29,978 nt of DNA from Lachnospiraceae bacterium (GTDB taxonomy: Bacteria > Bacillota > Clostridia > Lachnospirales > Lachnospiraceae). The stretch spans positions 1 through 29,978 of the forward strand of contig CAAGPW010000180.1 of assembly GCA_900771955.1 (NCBI GenBank), given 5' to 3'. Positions 12,237 through 21,015 of the stretch are shown piece by piece (the first letter of the stretch is position 1; the number at the start of each line of letters is the position of its first letter). A program made the position numbers and the translations under genes. Below the pieces are notes generated by a model, which made no database searches, was not told the DNA's origin, and saw only the letters and a program-made list of their open reading frames with translations.

Positions 12237-12668
12237 ATGAGTAAAATCAGCGTAGTTTATTGGTCACAGACAGGAAATACACAGGCAATGGCAGAAGCGA
12301 TCGGAAACGGGATCAAGGCAGCCGGAAAAGAGGCAGAAGTGGTTGACGTTTCCAGTGTTTCTCTGGACGATTTAAAGAAAGAAAGCGTATTTGCTTTGGG
12401 ATGCCCGGCTATGGGAGCTGAGGTTCTGGAGGAAACAGAGATGGACCCGTTCGTTTCTGAAGTAGAAGGATTTGCAGCAGGCAAGACGATCGCACTGTTC
12501 GGTTCCTACGGATGGGGCGATGGCCAGTGGATGAGAGACTGGGTTGACCGCATGAATGCGGCTGGCGCAAATGTTGTAAATGGTGAAGGCTTAATCTGCC
12601 AGGAGACACCGGATGACAGCGTGATCGCTGACTGCGAGAGTCTTGGAAAACAGCTTGCAGCAGTATAA
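12237..12668 (+). CDS. Flavodoxin
   Basis: 143 residues, the size of a short-chain flavodoxin, an FMN-carrying one-electron shuttle that can replace ferredoxin. The FMN phosphate loop SQTGNTQAM (about 10-18) is canonical. The isoalloxazine-contacting loops are GCPAMGAEVLEETEM and GSYGWGDGQWMRDWVDRM, with the aromatic Trp/Tyr expected beside the flavin. GGAGG precedes the ATG. It is the second gene of the DUF3793 operon, followed by a strong terminator. Confidence 0.93.
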   Translation: MSKISVVYWSQTGNTQAMAEAIGNGIKAAGKEAEVVDVSSVSLDDLKKESVFALGCPAMGAEVLEETEMDPFVSEVEGFAAGKTIALFGSYGWGDGQWMRDWVDRMNAAGANVVNGEGLICQETPDDSVIADCESLGKQLAAV

Positions 12669-12756
12669 ATTCCGTTTGCTGAGCAGATTTGCATCAGATA
12701 CATTTTATTTCGCTTGGCATTGTTCAAAAGAATCATGTAAATAAAAATCAGTTCAT

Positions 12757-12798
12757 AAAAAATACCGTTTTGCGATTGATCGCAGAGCGGTATTTTTT
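12757..12798 (+). terminator. Intrinsic terminator after flavodoxin
   Basis: AAAAATACCG pairs with CGGTATTTTT, with an inner TGCGA/TCGCA stem, followed by a run of T. Confidence 0.87.
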
Positions 12799-12840
12799 TC
12801 TATAGGAAAGTTCTCATTACGTTAATTCCGCTCGCGCGCG

Positions 12841-12861
12841 AAAGTGTGCGAAGCATACTTT
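12841..12861. other. Perfect hairpin with GAA loop in the gap before nfo
   Basis: AAAGTGTGC-GAA-GCATACTTT, a 9-bp stem with one G-T pair, preceded by the alternating CTCGCGCGCG. The remaining bases of the 12669-12997 gap hold only the flavodoxin terminator and a weak TAGAAT near 12946 that could serve nfo. Confidence 0.4.
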
Positions 12862-12997
12862 GTGACTGGTAAAATAGGGGAATCTGTAAAGCGTATCCCG
12901 CCTCTTTGGTGTGCAATATTTTCTAGTAAAACGGGGAAAAATATGTTAGAATAATGGTTACATTTAAAACAAATGAAACCGGAAACGGAGGGAAGGT

Positions 12998-13840
12998 ATG
13001 CTGACGATTGGGACGCATATGTCGATTGCAAAGGGACTTGATAAGGCTGCGGAGAATGCAGTAAAGATGGGCGCAAATGCCATGCAGATATTCAGCCGGA
13101 ATCCAAGAGGCTCCAGTTATAAAGATTATACAAAGCAGGAGATCGGCCATTTTTTGCAGATCCGGAAAGAAAACGGAATGAATGCGGTGCTTGCGCATGC
13201 GCCGTATACCATGAATCTGGCGAGTGCAAAAGAAGATGTCTATGATTTTGCCTGTACGGTGATCCGGGAGGATGTGGTGCGGATGGATGCACTTGATATC
13301 CCGAATATTGTGTTTCATCCGGGCAGTCATACCGGAATCGGAGTGGAAGCGGGCATAAAAAATATTATTGCAGGATTAGATCAGGCAGTCACCGGAAATG
13401 AGCATATCACCGTGCTTCTTGAGACGATGTCCGGAAAAGGGACAGAGATCGGCTCGCGTTTTGAGGAATTAAAAGAAATACGTGAGGGCTGTGCGCACCC
13501 GGAGAAGATCGGCATCTGCCTGGACACCTGCCATGTGTTTGCGGCGGGGTATGATATTGCAGGGCATCTGGATGAGGTACTCATGGAGTTTGACCGTATC
13601 CTCGGACTTTCGTTGCTAAGGGCGGTGCACTTAAATGACAGTATGATGCCGTTTGGCTCAAAAAAAGACCGGCATGCAGCGATCGGATCGGGTGAGATCG
13701 GACTTCCGGCACTGCTTAGGATACTGGAGCATCCGGCATTAAAGGAACTTCCGTTTTATCTGGAGACGCCGTTTGACGATGCCGGACACGCGGCAGAGAT
13801 TCATATGCTCCGGGAAAAACTGGCAGAGCATGCAGAATAG
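12998..13840 (+). CDS. nfo: Deoxyribonuclease IV (AP endonuclease, Nfo)
   Basis: 280 residues, the family length. It cuts the DNA backbone 5' of abasic sites in base-excision repair, using a trinuclear zinc centre. Zinc ligands and signatures visible are GTHMSIAKGLDKA, HAPYTMNLAS, VFHPGSHTG, LLETMSGKGTEIG, GICLDTCHVFAAGYD, HLNDSMMPFGSKKDRHAAIGSGEIG and FYLETPFDD. All are intact. GGAGGGAAGG precedes the ATG. It is followed after 89 bp by the DUF4317 gene with no terminator seen. Confidence 0.96.
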   Translation: MLTIGTHMSIAKGLDKAAENAVKMGANAMQIFSRNPRGSSYKDYTKQEIGHFLQIRKENGMNAVLAHAPYTMNLASAKEDVYDFACTVIREDVVRMDALDIPNIVFHPGSHTGIGVEAGIKNIIAGLDQAVTGNEHITVLLETMSGKGTEIGSRFEELKEIREGCAHPEKIGICLDTCHVFAAGYDIAGHLDEVLMEFDRILGLSLLRAVHLNDSMMPFGSKKDRHAAIGSGEIGLPALLRILEHPALKELPFYLETPFDDAGHAAEIHMLREKLAEHAE

Positions 13841-13929
13841 AAGGCGGCAGGAAACGGCGGTGCGGCATTCGGTTACAGCATGCATGGCACATCATATACA
13901 GAATATTGATTAAAGAAGGTATAAAGAAA

Positions 13930-15105
13930 ATGAATAAAAAAGAAGTACTTGAGATCAGAAAACAGTTCACACCGGATAACTGTGCGATCACACGTATCTG
14001 CGGCTGCTACGTGGATCATGAAAAGAATATCATACTGGAATCAAAGGATGCGTTTTTATCGCTGCCAGAGGAAGAAGAATTTAAATATTTTGAGATCTTC
14101 CGTCATACGCTTTCGGGAACACTCGGAAAAAATCTGGTCGGAATGGAGTTCCCGCTTGAGCAGGAGGAAGAAGGCGGAACACAGGAATTTCTTTTAAAAC
14201 TCCGGGACACCAGACTGGAGGATGATGCACTGGTGCAGGAGTTTTACGAAAAGATCATTGAAAACTATGATTACGGCGAAAATTATTATATTATTCTGAT
14301 CCATTCGGTTTACGATATTCCGGGAAAATCGACAGCGGGGGATGAGATGTTTGATGCATCGGATGAGGTGTATGCGCATATTATGTGCAGTATCTGTCCG
14401 GTCAAGATGTCAAAGGCAGGTCTGTCCTATAACGCTGTTACGAACAGCATTGCGGACCGCGTGCGCGACTGGGTGGTCGAACAGCCGGTGAATGGATTCC
14501 TTTTTCCGGCGTTTAATGACCGGTCTTCTGACATACATAGCGTGCTTACATATGCAAAGAATCCGGAGATCGAGCAGCCTGGTCTGATCGAGACCGTACT
14601 CGGCAGCGTGATGCCGCTCACCCCGGCGACACAAAAGGAGACGTTTCAGAGCATTCTTTCGGAGACGTTGGAGGAGGATGGCGATTACGAGGTTGTAAAG
14701 AGCATACACGAAAATTTAAGCGAGATGATCGAGGAAAATAAAGACAATCCGGAGCCGCTCACCCTTTCCAAGACAGAGGTGAAAAAGCTGCTTGAAAACA
14801 GCGGAGTCCCGGAGAAAAATATGGAGACGTTTGAACAGGTATTTGCGGAGAAGGCAGGGGATAAGACAGAACTCCTCGCAACAAATATCACAAATACCAA
14901 GCGCTTTGACATTGAAACGCCGGATATTGTCATTAAGGTGAATCCGGAGCGTACAGACCTGATCGAGACGAAGCTGATTGACGGCAGACAGTGTCTGGTC
15001 ATTGCGGTGGATGACCATGTGGAGGTCAACGGAATCAGCGTACGTACGGTTCCGAAACGGACTATTTCAGATCAAAATATGGATGGGGAAGAAGAGTTGC
15101 TGTAA
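13930..15105 (+). CDS. DUF4317 family protein
   Basis: 391 residues from ATG 13930 (AGAAGG 10 bases upstream; the in-frame ATG at 13906 lacks a binding site). The N-terminus MNKKEVLEIRKQFTPDNCAITRICGCYVDHEKN is the signature of DUF4317, common in Lachnospiraceae and related gut Clostridia. The protein is acidic and soluble with no signal peptide. The middle (YYIILIHSVYDIPGKS...) and the C-terminal strand-rich segment (DLIETKLIDGRQCLVIAVDDHVEVNGISV) show no catalytic motif I recognise. Its stop overlaps the MATE start (TAATG), so the two are translationally coupled. Confidence 0.85.
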   Translation: MNKKEVLEIRKQFTPDNCAITRICGCYVDHEKNIILESKDAFLSLPEEEEFKYFEIFRHTLSGTLGKNLVGMEFPLEQEEEGGTQEFLLKLRDTRLEDDALVQEFYEKIIENYDYGENYYIILIHSVYDIPGKSTAGDEMFDASDEVYAHIMCSICPVKMSKAGLSYNAVTNSIADRVRDWVVEQPVNGFLFPAFNDRSSDIHSVLTYAKNPEIEQPGLIETVLGSVMPLTPATQKETFQSILSETLEEDGDYEVVKSIHENLSEMIEENKDNPEPLTLSKTEVKKLLENSGVPEKNMETFEQVFAEKAGDKTELLATNITNTKRFDIETPDIVIKVNPERTDLIETKLIDGRQCLVIAVDDHVEVNGISVRTVPKRTISDQNMDGEEELL

Positions 15106-16475
15106 TGCGAAAATTATATGATCATACTATCGTAAAAAAAGAGGATCTGTTGTTTTCCAATCATGATCTTCTGATCCTGCTGTTTCCGATCGTGCTGGAA
15201 CAGCTTTTAAATTCCTTTATGGGAATGGCGGATACCATGATGGTGAGCAATGTGGGAAGTGCGGCGATTTCTGCCATTTCTTTAGTGGATTCCGTCAACA
15301 ACCTCGTAATACAGATCTTCGCGGCACTTACGACAGGTGCTGCGATCATCTGCTCCCAGTATATCGGCAGAAATGACAGAAAGGGGGCTAACCGTGCGGC
15401 AGGACAGGTATTTCTGGCGATATTGGCAATTTCTGTCGGAGTCATGATACCGTGTCTGATCTTTCGCGTGCCGCTGCTTTCTTTTATCTTCGGAAAAGTG
15501 ACGCCGGAGGTTATGGCGAATTCGCAGATCTACTTTCTGATCACAGTGCTGTCCTATCCGTTTCTGGCTTTATTCGATGTCGGATCGGCGTTTTTCCGGG
15601 CGGGAGGCAATTCCAGATTCCCGATGGCAGTATCGGTGGTATCCAATCTTTTAAATATTATGGGAAACGCGATACTGATCTTCGGATTTCAGATGGGGGT
15701 AGCTGGTGCAGCGCTGTCGACCCTGTTATCCAGAGTGTTCAGCATGTGTGTGGTATTTTATGCGCTGCGGCGGGACAGACAGCAGATCGTGCTGCGTGGC
15801 TATTTTTCTATTCGCCCGGATATGCCTCTGATAAAAAAGATTCTTGCGATCGGTGTTCCATCCGGTGTTGAGAACGGTATGTTCCAGTTCGGAAAACTTG
15901 CGATCCAGTCGACGGTCTCTGCAATGGGAACGGTTGCGATCGCAGCACAGGCAATGACCAATATCCTTGAGATGCTAAACGGAATTGCGGGAATCGGGAT
16001 CGGGATCGGACTTATGACGGTAGTCGGTCAGTGTATCGGAGCGGGACGAAAAGAGGAGGCAAAGTATTATATTGTAAAACTTACAGCGATCGCAGAGGCT
16101 GCGATCATCATTTCCTGCCTGTTTGTACTTGCGATCACAAAACCGGTTGTCTGGATCGCACATATGGAGACTGCGAGTGCGGATATGTGTTTTCGTATGA
16201 TGATCGCAATCACAATCGTAAAACCGATCGTCTGGGTGCTCTCTTTCATACCGGCGTACGGTATGCGCGCGGCGGGGGATGTGAAGTTCTCAATGATCCT
16301 TTCGATGCTCACGATGTGGTGCATGCGTGTGGCGCTCTGCATTTATCTGAGCCGTGTATGGGGATTCGGACCGATGGCAGTCTGGATTGGTATGTTTGCG
16401 GACTGGACGCTGCGCGGAATTATTTTTACGTGGCGGTTCTTAAGCGGTAAATGGCTTCAGAAAAAAGTAATTTAA
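15105..16475 (+). CDS. MATE-family multidrug/toxin exporter
   Basis: 456 residues with about twelve membrane helices. The two-fold MATE repeat is visible: LLFPIVLEQLLNSFMGMADTMMVSNVG in the first helix, and IGVPSGVENGMFQFGKLAIQSTVSAMG beginning the second half. Conserved elements ITTGAAIICSQYIGRND-like and GIGIGLMTVVGQCIGAGRKEEAK are present. Members expel cationic or metabolite substrates using Na+ or H+; the substrate cannot be told here. The ATG shares a base with the DUF4317 stop, so expression is coupled to that gene. No terminator is seen before the next promoter. Confidence 0.92.
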   Translation: MRKLYDHTIVKKEDLLFSNHDLLILLFPIVLEQLLNSFMGMADTMMVSNVGSAAISAISLVDSVNNLVIQIFAALTTGAAIICSQYIGRNDRKGANRAAGQVFLAILAISVGVMIPCLIFRVPLLSFIFGKVTPEVMANSQIYFLITVLSYPFLALFDVGSAFFRAGGNSRFPMAVSVVSNLLNIMGNAILIFGFQMGVAGAALSTLLSRVFSMCVVFYALRRDRQQIVLRGYFSIRPDMPLIKKILAIGVPSGVENGMFQFGKLAIQSTVSAMGTVAIAAQAMTNILEMLNGIAGIGIGIGLMTVVGQCIGAGRKEEAKYYIVKLTAIAEAAIIISCLFVLAITKPVVWIAHMETASADMCFRMMIAITIVKPIVWVLSFIPAYGMRAAGDVKFSMILSMLTMWCMRVALCIYLSRVWGFGPMAVWIGMFADWTLRGIIFTWRFLSGKWLQKKVI

Positions 16476-16479
16476 AATA

Positions 16480-16508
16480 TTTACATCGCTGTTTCATCAT
16501 GGTAGTAT
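16480..16508 (+). promoter_or_regulatory. Promoter of the amino-acid ABC transporter operon
   Basis: -35 TTTACA (16480-16485), a 17-bp spacer and -10 TAGTAT (16503-16508), about 48 bp before the first start codon. Confidence 0.6.
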
Positions 16509-16556
16509 GGTAAAGTGATAATTTTGAAAAATACATAGATCGCGGAGGGTACTATT

Positions 16557-17459
16557 ATGAAAAAACGAATGAAAATTCTGGCTCTTTTTCTTGCACTGAC
16601 CTGTGTGGCAGCAGCCGGATGTGGAAGTAAGGAAACATCTGTTGCGGATGAAAAGACAGCGGATAACAGTACGGCAGACGCAGGTGCGGATACGGAGGGA
16701 ACCGAAGCAGCAAATGCTTCAGATGAAGCGGACCGTACACAGCTGATCGTCGGATTTGATGCAGAATATCCGCCGTACGGATATATGGATGACAACGGCG
16801 AATATGTTGGATTTGATCTGGATCTGGCAAAAGAAGTGTGTGACAGAAACGGATGGGAACTGGTCAAGCAGCCGATCGACTGGGATTCCAAGGATATGGA
16901 GTTAAACTCCGGTTCCATTGACTGTATCTGGAACGGATTTACCATGACCGGACGTGAGGATGATTATACCTGGAGTGAGCCGTATGTGGATAACAGTATT
17001 GTGATCGTGGTGAGTGCGGACTCTGATATTTCTTCTCTGGCTGATCTGGCAGGGAAAGTAGTGGTTACCCAGGCGGATTCTTCTGCACTTGCGGCTCTTA
17101 CTGATGACAGTGAGGACAATGCCGATAATCTTGCACTCACTGCCTCGTTTGCGGACTTACAGCAGGTAGCGGATTATAATACTGCATTTATGAATCTCGA
17201 ATCAGGGGCAGTGGATGCGATCGCTGTTGACATCGGAGTTGCCAAATATCAGGTAAATTCCCGCGGAGATGCATTTAAGATGCTTGATGAAAAAGTAAGC
17301 AGTGAGCAGTATGCGGTCGGATTTAAAAAAGGAAATACTGCGCTGCGTGACAAGGTACAGGCTACTTTAGATGAAATGCAGGCGGACGGAACAGTGGACA
17401 AGATCGCAGCAAATTATGCGGATTACAATATCCCGGATATGCTCTGCCTTGGGAAATAA
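16557..17459 (+). CDS. Polar amino-acid ABC transporter, substrate-binding lipoprotein
   Basis: 300 residues. The signal peptide ends in the lipobox VAAAGC (Cys at about residue 22), followed by a Ser/Thr/Ala/Asp linker. The family 3 binding fold (about 60-300) opens with LIVGFDAEYPPYGYMDDNGEYVGFDLDLAKEVC. It continues with WDSKDMELNSGSIDCIWNGFTMTGRE and LADLAGKVVVTQADSS, and ends NTALRDKVQATLDEMQADGTVDKIAANY. These are the marks of GlnH/FliY-like amino-acid receptors tethered to the outer face of the membrane. GGAGG precedes the ATG. It is first in a three-gene operon with permease and ATPase. The amino acid bound is not determined. Confidence 0.93.
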   Translation: MKKRMKILALFLALTCVAAAGCGSKETSVADEKTADNSTADAGADTEGTEAANASDEADRTQLIVGFDAEYPPYGYMDDNGEYVGFDLDLAKEVCDRNGWELVKQPIDWDSKDMELNSGSIDCIWNGFTMTGREDDYTWSEPYVDNSIVIVVSADSDISSLADLAGKVVVTQADSSALAALTDDSEDNADNLALTASFADLQQVADYNTAFMNLESGAVDAIAVDIGVAKYQVNSRGDAFKMLDEKVSSEQYAVGFKKGNTALRDKVQATLDEMQADGTVDKIAANYADYNIPDMLCLGK

Positions 17460-17483
17460 AAAGCTTCCGAAAGGAGATATATT

Positions 17484-18134
17484 ATGTCAACCATTGGTAT
17501 GATAGGGCAGCTTGCATCCGGTATGCTTGCAACCTGTGAGATTTTTGTGCTGACGCTGGTATTTTCACTTCCCCTCGGACTGCTTGTGGCATTTGGAAGA
17601 ATGTCCAAAATAAAGCCGGTGCAGTTTATTACAAAGATATATATTTCCATTATGCGCGGAACTCCCCTCATGCTGCAGCTTCTTGTGGTGTATTTCGGAC
17701 CGTATTATCTGTTTGGGATACGGCTGTCCACAAGCTACCGCTTCACAGCGACGATCATCGGGTTTGCCATCAATTATGCGGCATATTTTGCTGAGATCTA
17801 CCGCTCCGGGATTCAGTCGATCCCGGACGGACAGCGGGAAGCGGCAAAGGTGCTTGGTTATACGAAAAATCAGACGTTTTTTAAGATCATTTTCCCGCAG
17901 ATGGTAAAACGGGTGCTCCCGTCGGTGACGAATGAGGTGATCACACTGGTAAAAGATACATCTCTTGCATTTGTACTTGCGTATGCGGAGATGTTTACGA
18001 TCGCAAAGCAGATCGCAGCAGCACAGACGACCATGATGCCATTGTTCGCGGCAGGTCTGTTTTATTACATTTTTAACCTGATCGTGGCAGTCGTGATGGA
18101 ATATCTCGAAAAACGCATGAGCTATTATCAGTAG
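17484..18134 (+). CDS. Polar amino-acid ABC transporter, permease
   Basis: 216 residues with about five membrane helices, the size of HisMQ/GlnP permeases. The segment MRGTPLMLQLLVVYFGPYY is typical of the family. The EAA loop that docks to the ATPase reads DGQREAAKVLGYTKNQTFFKIIFPQ. It is likely to form a homodimer, as only one permease is encoded. GGAGATAT lies before the ATG. Confidence 0.93.
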   Translation: MSTIGMIGQLASGMLATCEIFVLTLVFSLPLGLLVAFGRMSKIKPVQFITKIYISIMRGTPLMLQLLVVYFGPYYLFGIRLSTSYRFTATIIGFAINYAAYFAEIYRSGIQSIPDGQREAAKVLGYTKNQTFFKIIFPQMVKRVLPSVTNEVITLVKDTSLAFVLAYAEMFTIAKQIAAAQTTMMPLFAAGLFYYIFNLIVAVVMEYLEKRMSYYQ

Positions 18135-18145
18135 AGGAGCGGCGT

Positions 18146-18907
18146 ATGAAATTATTGGAGATCAATCATTTAAAAAAGAGTTTTGAAAATTTAGATGTGC
18201 TGCATGATATTTCCCTCTCGGTCAGGGAAGGCGAAGTTGTGGCGATCATCGGTCCGTCCGGTTCCGGCAAGTCTACGCTGCTCCGCTGTGCAACAATGCT
18301 TGAACGCATGGATGAGGGAGAGCTCATTTACCTTGGAAAATGCGCGGCAACAGGCAGAGCGGGCGGGCATGCAGTCTATGCATCCCCGAAAGAGTTAAAA
18401 AAGATCCAGGGCTATTTCGGGCTGGTATTTCAGAATTTTAACCTGTTTCCGCATTACTCGGTGTTAAAGAACATTGTGGACGCGCCAATTCATGTGCAGA
18501 AACGGGACAAGGCGGAAGTATTAAAGGAAGCGCGGATTCTGCTAAAAAAGATGGGACTGGAAGACAAGGAGAATTATTATCCGTGTCAGCTCTCAGGCGG
18601 GCAGAAACAGCGTGTGGCGATTGCAAGGGCACTTGCCCTGCATCCGTCCATCCTGTTTTTTGACGAGCCGACCTCGGCACTTGATCCGGAACTGACCGGC
18701 GAGATCCTAAAGGTGATAAGACAGCTTGCAGAAGAAAAAATGACCATGGTCATCGTCACGCATGAGATGGCGTTTGCACGTGATGTGGCGGATCGTGTGA
18801 TCTTTATGGACGGCGGTTATATTATTGAGGAGGGCGATCCGAGAGAAGTGATCGAACATCCGAAGGAAGAGCGTACCAGACAGTTTCTGGCGCGGTTTTC
18901 CAGCTGA
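18146..18907 (+). CDS. Polar amino-acid ABC transporter, ATP-binding protein
   Basis: 253 residues, GlnQ/HisP type. Walker A is GPSGSGKST, the Q-loop is VFQNFNLFPH, the signature is LSGGQKQR, Walker B is LFFDEPTSALDPE and the switch His is in VIVTHEM. A short insertion (about 62-85, AATGRAGGHAVYASPKELKK) before the Q-loop matches a subgroup of amino-acid importer ATPases. It starts 11 bp after the permease stop with GAGGAG as binding site. No clear terminator follows. Confidence 0.94.
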   Translation: MKLLEINHLKKSFENLDVLHDISLSVREGEVVAIIGPSGSGKSTLLRCATMLERMDEGELIYLGKCAATGRAGGHAVYASPKELKKIQGYFGLVFQNFNLFPHYSVLKNIVDAPIHVQKRDKAEVLKEARILLKKMGLEDKENYYPCQLSGGQKQRVAIARALALHPSILFFDEPTSALDPELTGEILKVIRQLAEEKMTMVIVTHEMAFARDVADRVIFMDGGYIIEEGDPREVIEHPKEERTRQFLARFSS

Positions 18908-19006
18908 TGCAGGCAGATGGAAAAAATAGCAGATACCGATTACCATGAGAGCAGGGCATAGAATGATTTGAGAGGTTTCAGATGATTTTGTGTGCCTGCT
19001 CCATTT

Positions 19007-19028
19007 GTAATGGCAACGAGGAAAATGG
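19007..19028 (+). repeat. Short interspersed repeat, copy 3
   Basis: Differs from the copies at 6138 and 6231 at two of 22 positions (GCAACGAGG for GCGACAAGG). Like copy 1 it is followed by ACGCC. The CCGTCTCTG following here is also found just before copy 2. It lies in the leader region upstream of the methyltransferase promoter. Confidence 0.6.
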
Positions 19029-19069
19029 ACGCCTTCCGTCTCTGCATCCGGCCTTTGCATTTTAGGACT

Positions 19070-19097
19070 TTGCAAACAGACAAAATTTCGGTATAGT
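19070..19097 (+). promoter_or_regulatory. Promoter of the rRNA methyltransferase gene
   Basis: -35 TTGCAA (19070-19075), a 16-bp spacer and -10 TATAGT (19092-19097), about 40 bp before the start codon. Confidence 0.6.
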
Positions 19098-19137
19098 AGT
19101 AGGAAGAATGAAAAATGAGAAAAAGGCAGGAAGATAG

Positions 19138-20832
19138 ATGAAAAAAGGACAGATCATAACCGGAACCATAGAAAAGGTGGCGTTCCCGAATAAGGGGATG
19201 TTTACGACAGAAGAAGGAAGAACGGTGATCGTAAAAAATACGATTCCGGGGCAGACGGTATCTGTTTCGATTCAAAAGGTACGAAAAGGAAAAGCAGAAG
19301 GGCGGCTCCTTGAAGTGGTAAAAAAGGCGGAGAATGAGCTGACAGAGGCTGTATGTCCGCATTTTGGCGCCTGTGGTGGCTGTACCTTTCTGAATCTGAG
19401 CTATGAAGACCAGGTTGCATTAAAGGAGAGCCAGGTTCGGGAGCTTTTAGAGGAAGTGGCAGGAGAGACCTGTGTGTTTGATGAAGTGTTTGAGGGCGTA
19501 AAGTCAAGCCCGCGTCCGTTCGCTTATCGCAACAAGATGGAATTTTCCTTCGGGGATTCCTGCAAGGACGGCCCGCTTTCCCTTGGTATGCATAAGCGTG
19601 GCAGCTTTTACGATATCGTGACGGTGGATTCCTGTAAGATTGTGGATGAGGATTACAATAAAATACTGCGTGGGGTGCTGGATTTCTTTCAGGAAAAAGA
19701 GGCGTCCTTTTATCACAGACTGCGGCATGAGGGCTATCTGCGCCATCTTTTGGTGCGGAAAGCGGTAAAGACAGAGGAAATTCTGATCGATCTTGTCACA
19801 ACAACGCAGGAGCTCCGAAAGGATGGAACGCCGTGTGACGAGGCAGCTCTGTTAAACGCATTCACCGAAATGTTGAAAAACCTTCCACTTGATGGAAAGA
19901 TCGTGGGTATCCTGCATACCAAAAACGACAGTGTGGCGGATGTGGTCGCAAATGAGGGTACGGATATTTTGTATGGACAGGACTATTTTTATGAGGAACT
20001 GCTGGGACTGAAATTCAAGATCTCTCCGTTTTCGTTTTTCCAGACAAATTCGCTCGGCGCGGAAGTGCTCTATGAAACGGCGAGAGAGTTTATCCGGGAT
20101 GCGTTTCAAAATGAAAATGGTCTGGACGGGCTGAAAAATAAAGTGATCTATGATCTTTACAGCGGAACGGGAACCATAGCCCAGATGCTTGCGCCGGTCG
20201 CGGAGAAAGTGATCGGCGTGGAGATCGTTTCCGAGGCAGTGGAGGCTGCAAAGGAAAATGCGAGGTTAAACGGACTGGATAACTGTGAGTTTATCGCGGG
20301 AGATGTCTTAAAGGTGTTAGACGGTATCGAAGAAAGACCGGATTTTATCGTGCTTGATCCGCCGCGTGACGGCATTCATCCGAAAGCCTTGGAAAAGATC
20401 ATTTCCTACGGTGTGGATCGGATGATCTACATTTCCTGCAAGCCGACCAGCCTCGCCAGAGATCTGGAAGTTCTGCAGGCGCGCGGATATGCGGTGAAGC
20501 GGCTCTGCTGCGTAGATATGTTCCCATTTACCGGGAATATAGAGACAGTTGTCTTACTTTCCAAGGGCGCTAAAGGTCCGGTGGATCTTTGTCTAGCGTG
20601 GACCGAAGCGGAGCGGAGACAAGCAACTTATGAGCAAATAAAAGCATATGTATTGGAACAGACAGGACTTAAGGTTTCATCACTGTATATCGCACAGATT
20701 AAGAAGAAGTGTGGACTGGATGTCGGTGAGAATTTCAATCTGACTAAATCAGAGAATACGAGACAGCCACAGTGTACACCGGAGAAGGAAGATGCGATTA
20801 TGCAGGCGTTTAGGCATTTTGGAATTATATAG
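19138..20832 (+). CDS. rlmD: 23S rRNA (uracil-5-)-methyltransferase, RlmD/RumA type, with C-terminal add-on domain
   Basis: 564 residues, about 100 longer than the usual core. A TRAM RNA-binding domain occupies about 1-60. A 4Fe-4S cluster site follows, CPHFGACGGC (Cys73, 79, 82) with a further Cys in VDSCKIVDED. The SAM-binding motif is DLYSGTGTIAQML. DPPRDGIHP comes next, and the catalytic nucleophile is Cys434 in YISCKPTSLARDL. It makes m5U in 23S rRNA; the exact uridine (1939 or 747) is uncertain. After the normal end (VVLLSKG) there are about 75 extra residues, ATYEQIKAYVLEQTGLKV ... LYIAQIKKKCGLDVGENFN ... RQPQCTPEKEDAIMQAFRHF. I recall this module on several unrelated clostridial proteins. 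The DNA turns more A/T-rich near 20630. Confidence 0.9.
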   Translation: MKKGQIITGTIEKVAFPNKGMFTTEEGRTVIVKNTIPGQTVSVSIQKVRKGKAEGRLLEVVKKAENELTEAVCPHFGACGGCTFLNLSYEDQVALKESQVRELLEEVAGETCVFDEVFEGVKSSPRPFAYRNKMEFSFGDSCKDGPLSLGMHKRGSFYDIVTVDSCKIVDEDYNKILRGVLDFFQEKEASFYHRLRHEGYLRHLLVRKAVKTEEILIDLVTTTQELRKDGTPCDEAALLNAFTEMLKNLPLDGKIVGILHTKNDSVADVVANEGTDILYGQDYFYEELLGLKFKISPFSFFQTNSLGAEVLYETAREFIRDAFQNENGLDGLKNKVIYDLYSGTGTIAQMLAPVAEKVIGVEIVSEAVEAAKENARLNGLDNCEFIAGDVLKVLDGIEERPDFIVLDPPRDGIHPKALEKIISYGVDRMIYISCKPTSLARDLEVLQARGYAVKRLCCVDMFPFTGNIETVVLLSKGAKGPVDLCLAWTEAERRQATYEQIKAYVLEQTGLKVSSLYIAQIKKKCGLDVGENFNLTKSENTRQPQCTPEKEDAIMQAFRHFGII

Positions 20833-20879
20833 ATTGTGGATAAGCAGCATTATGTGTTGAAAATATAGTGAAATATGGG

Positions 20880-20931
20880 AAAAAGGACATTCCAGAACTG
20901 TAGAGTTTACAGGTCAGGGGATGTCCTTTTT
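20880..20931 (+). terminator. Intrinsic terminator after the methyltransferase
   Basis: AAAAAGGACAT (20880-20890) and ATGTCCTTTTT (20921-20931) form an 11-bp stem over a longer loop with further TCC/GGG pairing. The T-run allows termination; the A-run makes it potentially bidirectional. Confidence 0.8.
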
Positions 20932-21015
20932 GCTGATATGGAAGTGTTCAATGGACAAGGTAATGATACTGAGAGATATTAAGACTGATAGGAATGATAT
21001 CTATCTTATCTAGTG

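Noticed and set aside
16557..18907. Assigning the amino-acid importer to cystine, glutamine or another named substrate
   Set aside because: Binding-pocket residues cannot be matched confidently by eye; only the polar amino-acid family is supported.
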